DNA of 39,601 nt from HGM04593 sp045630965. GTDB taxonomy: Bacteria > Bacteroidota > Bacteroidia > Bacteroidales > Bacteroidaceae. Location of the stretch: NCBI GenBank assembly GCA_045630965.1, contig JAZQTU010000024.1, forward strand, positions 1 to 39,601, written 5' to 3'. Below are positions 16,242 through 24,757 of this stretch, in pieces. Both the position numbers and the translations under genes were made by a program. The notes beneath the pieces are model-generated. The model made no database searches. It saw only the letters and a program-made list of their open reading frames with translations, and had not been told where the DNA came from. Within the stretch, counting starts at the first letter, position 1, and the number at the start of each line of letters is the position of its first letter.

Positions 16242-17588
16242 TTACAAACCTGTATAAGAATGTGGAGTGATTGCACGAAGTTCCTCCTTCACACTCTCCG
16301 GCACATCAAGACCATCAATAAACTGCAATAGAGTATTCTGGTTTATACCCTCATTGGTACGTGTAAGGGCCTTAAGTGCCTCATAAGGATTTGGATAAGC
16401 CTCACGGCGAAGAATTGTCTGTATACCCTCTGCACATACACTCCAGCAGTTATCAAGTTCGTCATAGATTGCGCCTTCGTTGAGCAATAGCTTGCGAAGA
16501 CCTACAAGAGAGCTCTTGATGGCGATGAGCATGTGACCCATTGGAACACCCACATTACGCAACACAGTAGAGTCTGTAAGGTCGCGCTGCAAACGCGATA
16601 TAGGAAGTTTCATTGACAAGTGGTCAAGAATCGCATTCGCTATACCAAGGTTACCCTCGCTGTTCTCGAAGTCGATAGGATTAACCTTGTGAGGCATAGC
16701 GCTTGAACCAACCTCACCGGCTTTTATCTTCTGTTTGAAGAATTCGTTTGAGATATACTGCCAGAAGTCCTTGTCCATGTCCATGATTATGACATTGATA
16801 CGACGCATAGCATCGAACAGCGCTGCGAGATTGTCATAGTTTGAAATCTGTGTTGTATACTGCTCACGCTGCAATCCAAGATTCTCCTGAACAAATTTGT
16901 TGGCGAACGCCTTCCAGTCAATTGAAGAATATGCCACACGGTGAGCATTGAAGTTTCCTGTTGCACCACCGAACTTTGCCGAAATAGTACATCTCTTCAA
17001 CTCTGCCAACTGTGTTTCCAAACGATATACGAATACCATCACCTCCTTGCCAAGACGTGTAGGAGATGCAGGCTGTCCGTGAGTACGTGCAAGCATCGGA
17101 ATGTTCTCCCATGCCAAAGCATACTCTCTGAGCTGCGCAATGAGTTCCTCTATTGCAGGATAGTAAACATCATTGAGTGCATCCTTGATTGAGCAAGGCA
17201 CTGATGTATTGTTGATATCCTGAGAGGTGAGACCAAAATGTATGAACTCCTTGTATGCATCAAGACCGCCAATGGCATCGAACTGCTCCTTTATAAAATA
17301 TTCTACAGCCTTTACATCGTGGTTTGTAACCTTTTCGATATCCTTTACACGTGTAGCATTGTCAAGAGTAAAATTCTTGTATATCTCACGAAGGCGTGGG
17401 AAGAGCGACTTGTCCATGCCCTCAAGCTGAGGTATAGGTAATTCACACAGAGCAATAAAGTACTCTATTTCTACAAAAACACGATACTTGATAAGTGCAT
17501 ACTCAGAAAAATAGCCTGCGAAAGGCTCTGCTTTACCCCTATAACGACCATCGATAGGTGATACGGCTGTCAGAATATTAAGTTCCAT
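16242..17588 (-). CDS. purB: Adenylosuccinate lyase
   Basis: Catalyses two fumarate-releasing steps of purine synthesis: SAICAR to AICAR and adenylosuccinate to AMP. The product is 448 aa from the ATG at 17588; the frame extends to 17675, but the extra residues are cysteine- and aromatic-rich and unlike the family, whereas MELNILTAVSPIDGRY is the typical start. Visible: SPIDGRYRG substrate segment, TSQDINNT, ARTHGQPASPT with its catalytic histidine, and the fumarase-superfamily signature GEVGSSAMPHKVNP containing the catalytic serine loop. It is first in a run with the pseudouridine synthase and asnS genes. A leader of about 110 nt with an A/T-rich hairpin (17635-17666) precedes it if the box at 17703 is used. 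Confidence 0.96.
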   Translation of the reverse strand: MELNILTAVSPIDGRYRGKAEPFAGYFSEYALIKYRVFVEIEYFIALCELPIPQLEGMDKSLFPRLREIYKNFTLDNATRVKDIEKVTNHDVKAVEYFIKEQFDAIGGLDAYKEFIHFGLTSQDINNTSVPCSIKDALNDVYYPAIEELIAQLREYALAWENIPMLARTHGQPASPTRLGKEVMVFVYRLETQLAELKRCTISAKFGGATGNFNAHRVAYSSIDWKAFANKFVQENLGLQREQYTTQISNYDNLAALFDAMRRINVIIMDMDKDFWQYISNEFFKQKIKAGEVGSSAMPHKVNPIDFENSEGNLGIANAILDHLSMKLPISRLQRDLTDSTVLRNVGVPMGHMLIAIKSSLVGLRKLLLNEGAIYDELDNCWSVCAEGIQTILRREAYPNPYEALKALTRTNEGINQNTLLQFIDGLDVPESVKEELRAITPHSYTGL

Positions 17589-17702
17589 TATAGTATTATA
17601 AAAAACGTTTTTCTTTACAAAATAGCATAAGCGTGTGAAACACAAAAAAAGTTTTTTACATTTCACAACGAACACAGCCCATTTCTGTACAATTTAAGAA
17701 TA

Positions 17703-17710
17703 CAAAAATA
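17703..17710 (-). promoter_or_regulatory. Weak candidate -7 box for purB
   Basis: Minus strand TATTTTTG matches TAnnTTTG, about 115 nt before the purB ATG. No -33 TTTG occurs at the right spacing, and the surrounding sequence is A/T-rich, so a chance match is possible. Confidence 0.25.
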
Positions 17711-17805
17711 GTACTTTTTAGCCATAAACACTCATTGCAGACATAAAGTTTATCAAAAAAACAGCACCAACCTGAAATTATCTGATATTTATTCGCTGCA
17801 ACAAG

Positions 17806-17835
17806 ACAAAAAAATAACCCACGCTTTGCGTAGGT
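17806..17835 (-). terminator. Terminator of the tRNA-Val pair
   Basis: Hairpin ACCTACGC-AAA-GCGTGGGT on the minus strand (one T-G wobble; 17817-17835) followed by TATTTTTTT. It begins 8 nt beyond the second tRNA gene. Confidence 0.85.
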
Positions 17836-17843
17836 CGGCATCG

Positions 17844-17918
17844 TGGACGTTGACGGATTCGAACCGCCGACCCTCTGCTTGTAAGGCAGATGCTCTAAAC
17901 CAGCTGAGCTAAACGTCC
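17844..17918 (-). tRNA. tRNA-Val (anticodon UAC), CCA not encoded
   Basis: A 75-nt tRNA on the minus strand: acceptor stem GGACGTT/AACGTCC, D-stem GCTC/GAGC, anticodon stem-loop TCTGC-CTTACAA-GCAGA with anticodon TAC, variable GGGTC, T-arm GGCGG-TTCGAAT-CCGTC and discriminator A. The three bases after the discriminator read CGA, so CCA must be added enzymatically. It is the downstream member of a tandem pair whose 75-nt bodies are identical. Confidence 0.97.
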
Positions 17919-17933
17919 ATTATTTCAAGTTTT

Positions 17934-18011
17934 TGGTGGACGTTGACGGATTCGAACCGCCGACCCTCTGCTTGTAAGGCAGATGCTCTAAACCAGCTGA
18001 GCTAAACGTCC
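17934..18011 (-). tRNA. tRNA-Val (anticodon UAC), CCA encoded
   Basis: The body (17937-18011) is identical base for base to the copy at 17844-17918, with the same TAC anticodon. Here the discriminator A is followed by CCA in the DNA (17934-17936). It is the promoter-proximal copy, with 15 nt between its CCA and the next tRNA. Val UAC reads GUA and other GUN codons by wobble. Confidence 0.97.
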
Positions 18012-18038
18012 AATAAGTTGCAATTCTCATTTGCGATG

Positions 18039-18070
18039 CAAAAGTACTGCAAATTATAACAACCACCAAA
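18039..18070 (-). promoter_or_regulatory. Promoter of the tRNA-Val pair
   Basis: On the minus strand TTTG (18067-18070), a 20-nt spacer, then TACTTTTG (18039-18046), a complete match to the Bacteroidales -33/-7 consensus. The first tRNA begins 27 nt downstream of the -7 box. Confidence 0.75.
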
Positions 18071-18150
18071 TATTTTGAACTTTTTTTTGACTCAAATTCA
18101 AAAATTTCTCAAAACCCACCGTTTCAAGCAGGCATAAAGGCATATAAACA

Positions 18151-18185
18151 AGCAAAGAGGAGTGGAACAACCACTACTCTTTGCT
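18151..18185 (-). terminator. Terminator after the OmpA-family gene
   Basis: Stem AGCAAAGAG/CTCTTTGCT (18151-18159 with 18177-18185) with one mismatch and an inner AGTGG/CCACT stem. It starts 14 nt past the stop at 18200 and is followed on the minus strand by TGTTTATATG, a modest T-run. Confidence 0.7.
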
Positions 18186-18199
18186 CAATATTGTGTAGA

Positions 18200-19345
18200 T
18201 TACTTTGCAACCTCAATCACAGCACGACGGTTCAAATACTTTGTGCTGTACTCGCTTGATTCACCCTGACCTACAACAGTTTCAACTTCAGCGCCGTTTG
18301 CTCTCAAGATTTCAGCAACAGCCTCGGCACGCTGCAAAGACAACTTCTGGTTGTACTCTTCTGCACCGACTGTATCGGCATAGCCAATGACACGAAGCTT
18401 AACACCTGCAGCCTTGGCAGCCTCTGCATACGCCTTGATATTCATTTCCTCTCTCTTTGAGTCAAACTTAGCCTTACCGAATGGGAAGAATGTAGACTGC
18501 TTGAGATCAACAAAACGCGGCTGACTTGCAAGCTCGTTATACTTTCTGTTTATATTGTTCAACTGGTTCTTGAGGTTTGCGATTTCACCCTGAGCCTTCT
18601 TGTTCTGCTCATTAGCATTGTTCAAATCGTTCTCAAGACCTGCGATGATACCACCATAAATCGCCTGAAGAGCAGGAACATCAACTGCAGGAGTCCAATC
18701 GGGCTTGCCAAGACGGAATGTTACACCGGCTGTAGCAGACCACATCATGTCATGACCAGAATAACCTGCCTTTCCGCTGAAACCATTACGGAGGAAGAGA
18801 CCCGCCAACTCAACATTGACAGCCCAACGCTTTGCTATGCGGAAGGTATTGATAAGACCATAGTTTGCTGTAAGTGTACCGGTAAGAGTTGAACCACCGC
18901 CCTCATACTTACGGCCAGCCCAGCCAAAACCTACGTAAGGAATAGCGTTATATATACGGTCTTCCTTGTAACCACAACAAAGGTTTGTCAAGTTGAACAA
19001 TGCGTCAAAGTGGAAGTTTGCATAAGCATAGTGCTCTGCGTCCTCAAAAGCCTTCACATTCAAACCGCTATAAGCAACTCTCCAACCAAAACCAGGAGTA
19101 TGCCACTTGCCGGCATATACATTAAGGTTAGGTGAAAGATGCTTGAATGGATTCTCACCATTTGTAACAACACCATTGTAAAGGTTGATACCACCATTTA
19201 CCGAAACAAACCAGTTTGCGCCGAAACGGTTGGTCTCAACAGAGTGTTTCTTTGTAGGAACCACAATTTCTTCTACGACAGTCTCCTGTGCATAAGAGAA
19301 CATTGCGATACTGGCTATAGCCAGCGAGATCATAAATTTTCTCAT
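18200..19345 (-). CDS. OmpA-family outer-membrane protein
   Basis: Abundant-type outer-membrane protein linking the membrane to peptidoglycan. A signal peptide occupies residues 1-19 (cleavage after MFSYA). Residues about 40-215 contain alternating strands with aromatic girdle residues, consistent with an eight-stranded barrel. A proline-containing hinge and a coiled coil (about 228-272, rich in N, E, K and Q) follow, then a C-terminal OmpA-like domain (about 275-381) with GYADTVG and LNRRAVIEV, which carry the Asp and Arg that bind diaminopimelate. The architecture resembles Porphyromonas Pgm6/7. Single-gene unit with its own terminator and a long structured leader upstream. Confidence 0.94.
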   Translation of the reverse strand: MRKFMISLAIASIAMFSYAQETVVEEIVVPTKKHSVETNRFGANWFVSVNGGINLYNGVVTNGENPFKHLSPNLNVYAGKWHTPGFGWRVAYSGLNVKAFEDAEHYAYANFHFDALFNLTNLCCGYKEDRIYNAIPYVGFGWAGRKYEGGGSTLTGTLTANYGLINTFRIAKRWAVNVELAGLFLRNGFSGKAGYSGHDMMWSATAGVTFRLGKPDWTPAVDVPALQAIYGGIIAGLENDLNNANEQNKKAQGEIANLKNQLNNINRKYNELASQPRFVDLKQSTFFPFGKAKFDSKREEMNIKAYAEAAKAAGVKLRVIGYADTVGAEEYNQKLSLQRAEAVAEILRANGAEVETVVGQGESSEYSTKYLNRRAVIEVAK

Positions 19346-19388
19346 ACTTAAACCAATTAATATATTATACTCTTTTCAATTCAGAACA

Positions 19389-19407
19389 GTCTGTTATAAG
19401 AACAGAC
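19389..19407 (-). promoter_or_regulatory. Hairpin in the leader of the OmpA-family gene
   Basis: GTCTGTT/AACAGAC perfect 7-bp stem with a five-base loop, 44 nt before the start codon, inside a leader of about 120 nt if the box at 19470 is used. It may stabilise the mRNA, as leaders of major outer-membrane proteins often do; no direct evidence for a ligand or regulator. Confidence 0.4.
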
Positions 19408-19469
19408 AATGCATCAAAATGTTTATTCAAATGAATGCCTACAATCAAGACAATCAACAGAATATATTG

Positions 19470-19477
19470 CAAATATA
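19470..19477 (-). promoter_or_regulatory. Probable -7 box of the OmpA-family gene
   Basis: Minus strand TATATTTG, a full TAnnTTTG match, about 125 nt before the ATG. No clear -33 TTTG at 19-22 nt upstream. Confidence 0.4.
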
Positions 19478-19520
19478 GATATTTTTCATAAATACGAAGC
19501 ACCTAAAAAACCCAAAACGC

Positions 19521-19548
19521 CGTATTGTTAAGTATTTTTAACAATACG
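19521..19548 (-). terminator. Terminator after mutL
   Basis: Perfect 11-bp stem (19521-19531 with 19538-19548), six-base loop, 8 nt past the mutL stop, followed on the minus strand by GCGTTTTGGGTTTTTT. It closes the long recQ-to-mutL run. Confidence 0.85.
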
Positions 19549-19556
19549 CATCAAGT

Positions 19557-21407
19557 TCACCGTGCAAAAAAACGGTCAATATCCTGATCAGGCATTATAT
19601 GAATAACAGTATGACCATCAGGAGTCATTGAAGGGGTTGATGTCCTGAACAAATCGCTGACAAGCGTACTCATCTCTTCAGCGGAGAGCAATTGACCGCT
19701 AACAATCGCCACCTCTTTCGCCATAGAAAGCGCAATACTGTCATCAAGTTTTGATTTCATATTGTTAGTCTGCTCCATAACTACATGAACTATATCCATA
19801 AGCAACTTCGCAGGAGAAAGACCGTCAATACCGGCCGGCACTCCATTGATAGCAAAAGTTCCGGCACCAAGAGAGGAGATATCAAATCCAAGATAAGAGA
19901 GTTCATCTTGTATATTCTCGATAGTCACGCTCTCATTAAGTGTAGCTTCGACCCTTTCCGGGAAAAGCAGACCTTGCGAAACGGTATGCTTCTCTTTTAT
20001 CTGCTCCTTATATTTTTCAAAAAGGACATTTATATGCGCTCTGCGCTGATGCACCCACATGAGTCCCGATTTTACCGGAATTAGTATGTATTGCCCTTTA
20101 TACTGCGACATAGGAAAAAGTTCATCAACCACGGGAATATCATCAACATCTTCGTTATTCGAAAAGTTCATACTTTCAACCGGCAAATCCTCAAACGGAG
20201 ACAAGTCCATTGGCCTGCTTTCTCTGACCCCGTCATAAAGGCTCTCCCAAGAGTTTTCATTACTATTCCTGTATTCCGGCATATGATTCTTGAAAGGATT
20301 ATATCCGGGATTATATGATATACGAGGTGCAGATACTGGCGCATTGTCAACTCCCGAAACATCCATAACCGGGATATCGGGCATATTCTCGTCATCAAAA
20401 TCAAGACTGGGGGCAGCGTTGAAACGCCCTAAGGATTCACGGACCGCAGCAGAAATGATTTTCCACAAGCTCGGCTCATCCTCAAACTTTATTTCTGTTT
20501 TTGTAGGATGTATATTTACGTCAATACGGGATGGGTCAACATTTATACGCAAAAAGAACGGCACCTGTTCACCTTGCGGTATTATATCTTCAAAAGCGCC
20601 GTTCACTGCCTTTGCGAAATAGGGGTGACGCATATATCTGTCGTTAACAAAGAAATATTGCAAGGCGCCTTTCTTACGTGAACTTTCCGGTGTACCGACA
20701 AACCCTTTCATATCGATCAATGGACTTGCCACCTCAACTTCAACAAGTTGCTGGTTTATCTTTTTGCCGAACAGGTTTACAATTCTCTGTCTGAACGAAG
20801 AGGGAGGCAACTGCACTATTTCCGTCCCATTATGCGACAAAGAAAATTCCACATTACAATTAACGAGTGCCACACGCTCAAACTCTGTTACAATATTGTT
20901 GAGTTCTGTCTGGGTAGACTTCAGGAACTTACGACGTGCCGGAATATTAAAAAACAGGTTCTTGATCTTAAAGTTACTGCCAACAGGCGCCATGACAGGT
21001 TCCTGCATTTCCACCTTGGAGCCGGAAAGCACTATTTGAGTTCCCAACTCATCCTCTTCGCGTCTTGTAACCAATTCAACCTGCGCCACAGCCGCTATTG
21101 AAGCAAGAGCCTCACCGCGGAAGCCCATGGTCGTAAGAGCAAAAAGGTCATCGGCGCATCTTATCTTTGACGTTGCATGACGCTCAAAAGAAAGACGAGC
21201 GTCGGTTTCGGACATACCTTTGCCGTTATCGATAACCTGTATAAGAGTCCTGCCGCCATCAGAGACAACCACCTGTACTTTTGTAGCACCAGCATCAATG
21301 GAGTTCTCCATCAACTCCTTGACTACAGATGCCGGGCGTTGAACGACCTCACCTGCAGCAATCTGGTTCGCCACAGAATCCGGCAACAGTTGTATAATAT
21401 CTTTCAT
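19557..21407 (-). CDS. mutL: DNA mismatch repair protein MutL
   Basis: GHKL ATPase that couples MutS mismatch recognition to downstream repair. The 616-residue product has the N-terminal ATPase motifs: IAAGEVVQRPASVVKELMEN (17-35), DNGKG (60-64), GFRGEAL (97-103 region) and HPTKTEIKF (300-308). A hydrophilic linker covers about 335-425, and the C-terminal dimerisation domain about 430-616. In that domain the usual DQHA(x)2E(x)4E endonuclease motif is replaced by VHQRRAHINVLFE (452-464), with the key Asp and His lost, and the CPHGRP site reads TPDGHT (595-600). So it is probably not a self-nicking MutL. Last gene of the recQ-guaB-foldase run, 12 nt after a small membrane-protein gene. Confidence 0.96.
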   Translation of the reverse strand: MKDIIQLLPDSVANQIAAGEVVQRPASVVKELMENSIDAGATKVQVVVSDGGRTLIQVIDNGKGMSETDARLSFERHATSKIRCADDLFALTTMGFRGEALASIAAVAQVELVTRREEDELGTQIVLSGSKVEMQEPVMAPVGSNFKIKNLFFNIPARRKFLKSTQTELNNIVTEFERVALVNCNVEFSLSHNGTEIVQLPPSSFRQRIVNLFGKKINQQLVEVEVASPLIDMKGFVGTPESSRKKGALQYFFVNDRYMRHPYFAKAVNGAFEDIIPQGEQVPFFLRINVDPSRIDVNIHPTKTEIKFEDEPSLWKIISAAVRESLGRFNAAPSLDFDDENMPDIPVMDVSGVDNAPVSAPRISYNPGYNPFKNHMPEYRNSNENSWESLYDGVRESRPMDLSPFEDLPVESMNFSNNEDVDDIPVVDELFPMSQYKGQYILIPVKSGLMWVHQRRAHINVLFEKYKEQIKEKHTVSQGLLFPERVEATLNESVTIENIQDELSYLGFDISSLGAGTFAINGVPAGIDGLSPAKLLMDIVHVVMEQTNNMKSKLDDSIALSMAKEVAIVSGQLLSAEEMSTLVSDLFRTSTPSMTPDGHTVIHIMPDQDIDRFFAR

Positions 21408-21419
21408 TTCAATCCTAAA

Positions 21420-21716
21420 CTATAAAATCCAAATTTCTCTCAAGAGATAATATAATATGAAGATGCACACCAACAATGCGGCAACAGCAAAACGGGTTGT
21501 CACCTTAGTTCCGTTGGCCTTACGGCGCGCAACGTGGGAGTTCTCATCAGAAAAGGCCCCTTGCAAACGTTCACGGTAATCCTTTTCTTCGGGAGGCAAC
21601 ATACCCAAATCACGCTTGGCATTCTCGACAATCTTGTCAAGTTTTTCCTTACGCTCGTCAACAAATATGTATTTATGATTGAATTTACGCGGTTCACGCA
21701 TCTTAAACATTCCCAT
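21420..21716 (-). CDS. Small single-pass membrane protein, unknown function
   Basis: A 98-residue protein with a charged N-terminal two thirds, including helix-prone KYIFVDERKEKLDKIVENAKRDLG split by basic residues, and one C-terminal hydrophobic helix (about 74-92), so it is likely anchored in the inner membrane with the bulk in the cytoplasm. ATGs at codons 1, 3 and 6 are all possible starts. It lies 9-14 nt from the OstA-like gene and 12 nt from mutL on the same strand, so it is part of the operon. I do not recognise a named family. A role in envelope assembly is a guess from position only. Confidence 0.8.
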   Translation of the reverse strand: MGMFKMREPRKFNHKYIFVDERKEKLDKIVENAKRDLGMLPPEEKDYRERLQGAFSDENSHVARRKANGTKVTTRFAVAALLVCIFILYYLLREIWIL

Positions 21717-21725
21717 AACCCTCTA

Positions 21726-23354
21726 TTATTTTTTCTTAAAACGTTCCAAGGTCGGCAATGGAATATTGTCACGCCTGATAACCTTAAGCTGCATATCGCC
21801 ACCCTTGCCACGCCATTCAAAAATATCCTCCTTGCTCAATGGGCGCAGGTTGCCGAACCATGCAAAATTATCAAGGAAACACTCCTCTGGAGGACGTTGT
21901 CCCATTGGGTAAAGCACACCTTTAGCCTCTTTGGGTACAAACAGTTTGCTCACTTGCCCCTCTTCAAGATAAGCAACCAGACGCCCGGCTGTTGTCGTAT
22001 TCATACCAACAAACGTACTGTCGCTGTCATCAATAGGATAAAATATGAGTTCCACGCTACCTATTACCTCCATTTCGTTCATGCGACCATCCTTGAAATA
22101 GAATTTCATCTCCTGACCTTTAACCTGATTATAATCAGCTGAGTCTACTGGTTCTGCATACAAGGTCTGGTTAATGACATGGACCCATTCAATCGAAGCT
22201 GTGTCCATATACACCTTCACCGTTTCACCCAAAAGTTGTATCCCCTTATTCCATATTATAGGATCCTTGTACATTGTCATACATGTATCACGCGAATCAA
22301 AGACAAGAGAATCACATATAGCCTGCATCTCCTTCCCCCATGCACGAACCTTATGAGCCGCTTTTATCTGCCTATACAAGGAATCCGTATCAAGATTGTA
22401 TGATACAGCCCAAATTGTATCGGCATGCATGAACAGAGAGTCACGTTGCGAATAATCAGTAACTACAGCCCTGCCGGTAACATATGCAGAATCGACGATT
22501 TCATTCAGATATGCATATTCTCCGGTCAGCATATTACGGTTAACAGTATCATTGTAAACGATATTTCCGAAAACCTCACTGTATCCATTGCTGATATCAT
22601 AAAATATAGAATCGGCTGTGACGTCCTTGTTGTCATTATAAAGAACAGAACGGTCAAGCAGAAAAGCCAGACGTTCGGCAGTATTATAACGTCCGCGTTC
22701 GGAATATACAACACTCTCATCGCTATACATGTTTGTTGGACCAAGAATTGTAGCGACCTTGTTACCTGTATTATACAGCAAGGTGTCGGACGTCATCTTG
22801 AAGTCGGGATGCTGCAGTGTTACGTCTTTTTTGAAAAACGCAATCTTTGAATCGACATTATACTGTCCATAATATGACTCAAGCGTGCTTTCTTCATCGG
22901 TCAACGTTCCGTAATTAAAGAAATAGCCTAAATTGACATTACGGTCAAAGTCGAGACTGTCTGTTGTGAGGACTGTATTCTTGTCAATAAGACGTACATT
23001 CTCACGCACACGTGCAATATTTGTATTACCATCAAAATCAAGATAGTCACCATAAAGAAAAAGCGTATCTCCCTGTTCCATACGAACATTGCCGAACGCC
23101 TTGAAAGAGTTCACCTTCTGATAATAGTGTGCACTGTCGCAGAACATATACATACTGTCACGACGAAAACGCACATCGCCTACCAATATCCATGCATCAG
23201 GATTTATTTTCTCATCAAAACGAGTAACGTCGGTATGCAACATATGCACATAGCTCTTTGACTTGTTCAAAGAGCTATTATTCTTTGTTGTATCCTGAGC
23301 TGCAACAGGAAGTACCAACAAAAACAGCAGTATTATAAAACAGAACCTCCGCAT
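21726..23354 (-). CDS. OstA/LptA-like LPS-transport protein
   Basis: Periplasmic protein of the OstA/LptA beta-jellyroll superfamily, probably part of the bridge carrying lipopolysaccharide to the outer membrane. It starts at the ATG at 23354 (a TTG at 23360 is in frame but would put residues before the usual signal). A signal peptide covers about residues 1-20, ending VAAQD. The next 250 residues hold repeated strand pairs of the type VLVGDVRFRRDSMYMFCDSA, FKAFGNVRMEQGDTLFLYGD and KDVTADSIFYD, typical of the OstA-like N-terminal domain. At 542 aa it is far longer than E. coli LptA, as is usual in Bacteroidetes. It sits between surA and a small membrane protein; lptB lies elsewhere in the window. 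Confidence 0.9.
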   Translation of the reverse strand: MRRFCFIILLFLLVLPVAAQDTTKNNSSLNKSKSYVHMLHTDVTRFDEKINPDAWILVGDVRFRRDSMYMFCDSAHYYQKVNSFKAFGNVRMEQGDTLFLYGDYLDFDGNTNIARVRENVRLIDKNTVLTTDSLDFDRNVNLGYFFNYGTLTDEESTLESYYGQYNVDSKIAFFKKDVTLQHPDFKMTSDTLLYNTGNKVATILGPTNMYSDESVVYSERGRYNTAERLAFLLDRSVLYNDNKDVTADSIFYDISNGYSEVFGNIVYNDTVNRNMLTGEYAYLNEIVDSAYVTGRAVVTDYSQRDSLFMHADTIWAVSYNLDTDSLYRQIKAAHKVRAWGKEMQAICDSLVFDSRDTCMTMYKDPIIWNKGIQLLGETVKVYMDTASIEWVHVINQTLYAEPVDSADYNQVKGQEMKFYFKDGRMNEMEVIGSVELIFYPIDDSDSTFVGMNTTTAGRLVAYLEEGQVSKLFVPKEAKGVLYPMGQRPPEECFLDNFAWFGNLRPLSKEDIFEWRGKGGDMQLKVIRRDNIPLPTLERFKKK

Positions 23355-23368
23355 GTACAATCAAACGA

Positions 23369-24730
23369 TCATTCCTCGTAAAATTTCCAGTAAGGATATA
23401 AGAATTCGCAACTATGGCTGTCACGATTAATCCTCACATAAGTATTCTGTTGTTTGTCCTTTATCCACTCACGGATACGTTCGTCACTGAGTTTTGCCTG
23501 ATACAAATTCTGCAACGCTTCATAGTCATCGTTAATAGTAGCCACATGCGCATCGGTCCTTGACTTTAGTTTTGCTATTGCACAGACAGTCTTTCCGTTG
23601 TCAAGCATCCATGTAAACGGTTGGGATATTTCTCCGACATCAAGTCTCTCAACAACACGAGCCACGTCAACAGGAAGCTCGTCGAGTCTGAAATGCGACG
23701 AAGCTGTCTCCTTGTTATACATTATACCATAGTTGTTACGTGTCTCCTTATCATGTGAAATAATCTCTGCACCCTCCTCAAAAGTAAACTTTGCATCTTT
23801 TATATCGGCTGAAATTGAATCAAGACGCAAAAGCATCTTCTTTATATTCTCGGCAGAGCGCTGTGGTTTTCTAAGGATATGACGGACCTTTACACGATCA
23901 CCACGCTTTTCCATGAGCTGTATTATATGAAAGCCATATTCAGTTTCCACAATTTTAGATATTTTGTTAGGGTCGGTCAAACTGAAAGCTACTGTTGCAA
24001 ATTCGGGCTGCAATTGTCCCTTACCCATAAAATCAAGTTCACCGCCACGACGTGCCGATCCTGGGTCTTCGGAGTAGAGCAATGCCAATGTCGAGAAGCT
24101 GGTTTCACCGTTCATCACACGCTCAGTATATTCTCTCAACTCACCTTTAACACGTTCTATCTCTTCTATATTAACCTGTGGCTCAAGCGTTATAACCTGA
24201 ACTTCCACCTGCTGAGGTATGAATGGAAGACTATCCTTAGGCAAGGACTCACAATATTTGCGGACAAGCATAGGAGATACCTTGATATCACCGACAATTT
24301 TCTGCTTCATCTTCTCCATCATTTCCATATTGTAAAGCTGTTCACGATACATCTCCCTGATTTCGGCAGAATTCTTGTCAAAGTACTCCTCCATCTTTTC
24401 CTTGGAGCCTATCTTCTGTATCACAAAGCTGACCTGTGCCTCAACCTTCCTCATTATATCGGCCTCATCAACAACGATACTGTCCAAAGCCGCCTGATGC
24501 AAGAAGAGCTGCTGCACAGCAAGATCCTCACCTACCACACAATAAGGGTCACCTTCAAATTTACGACCATTACCCTGCCAGAAACGGATTGCCTCCTCAA
24601 TATCGGAGCGCAAGATGCACTTGTCACCAACAACCCATTCAACACGGTCTATGACATTATCCTGTGCAACGACAGATAGTACATGCACAAGCGAGAATAT
24701 ACAAACAAGCAAAAATTTCTTCATTTTCAT
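23369..24730 (-). CDS. surA: Periplasmic chaperone/peptidyl-prolyl isomerase SurA-like
   Basis: Periplasmic foldase that escorts outer-membrane proteins. Signal peptide residues 1-22 (ending SVVAQ), then a SurA N-terminal chaperone region (about 25-170) starting VIDRVEWVVGDKCILRSDIEE, a first parvulin domain (about 172-275) with the conserved LYSEDPGSARRGGELDFMGKGQL segment and GFHIIQL end, and a second, more divergent domain (about 277-390) that begins VRHIL. The length of 453 aa matches SurA. The second domain lacks several usual parvulin residues, so perhaps only the first is enzymatically active. It is in the middle of three consecutive foldase-type genes followed by the OstA-like gene, all on one strand with short gaps. 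Confidence 0.93.
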   Translation of the reverse strand: MKMKKFLLVCIFSLVHVLSVVAQDNVIDRVEWVVGDKCILRSDIEEAIRFWQGNGRKFEGDPYCVVGEDLAVQQLFLHQAALDSIVVDEADIMRKVEAQVSFVIQKIGSKEKMEEYFDKNSAEIREMYREQLYNMEMMEKMKQKIVGDIKVSPMLVRKYCESLPKDSLPFIPQQVEVQVITLEPQVNIEEIERVKGELREYTERVMNGETSFSTLALLYSEDPGSARRGGELDFMGKGQLQPEFATVAFSLTDPNKISKIVETEYGFHIIQLMEKRGDRVKVRHILRKPQRSAENIKKMLLRLDSISADIKDAKFTFEEGAEIISHDKETRNNYGIMYNKETASSHFRLDELPVDVARVVERLDVGEISQPFTWMLDNGKTVCAIAKLKSRTDAHVATINDDYEALQNLYQAKLSDERIREWIKDKQQNTYVRINRDSHSCEFLYPYWKFYEE

Positions 24731-24757
24731 ATTTTCATGCCATTAAGCAATTCATTC

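Noticed and set aside
17635..17666. Hairpin with GTGAAA/TTTCAC arms before purB considered as a purine riboswitch
   Set aside because: The stem is short with an A/T-run interior and lacks the conserved three-way junction bases of purine riboswitches.
17589..17675. Longer N-terminus for PurB
   Set aside because: The 29 extra residues are cysteine- and aromatic-rich and absent from the family, and MELNILTAVSPIDGRY is a normal start.
23879..24679. A 266-codon plus-strand open frame opposite surA
   Set aside because: Fully inside surA on the other strand, no recognisable motif and shadow-like composition.
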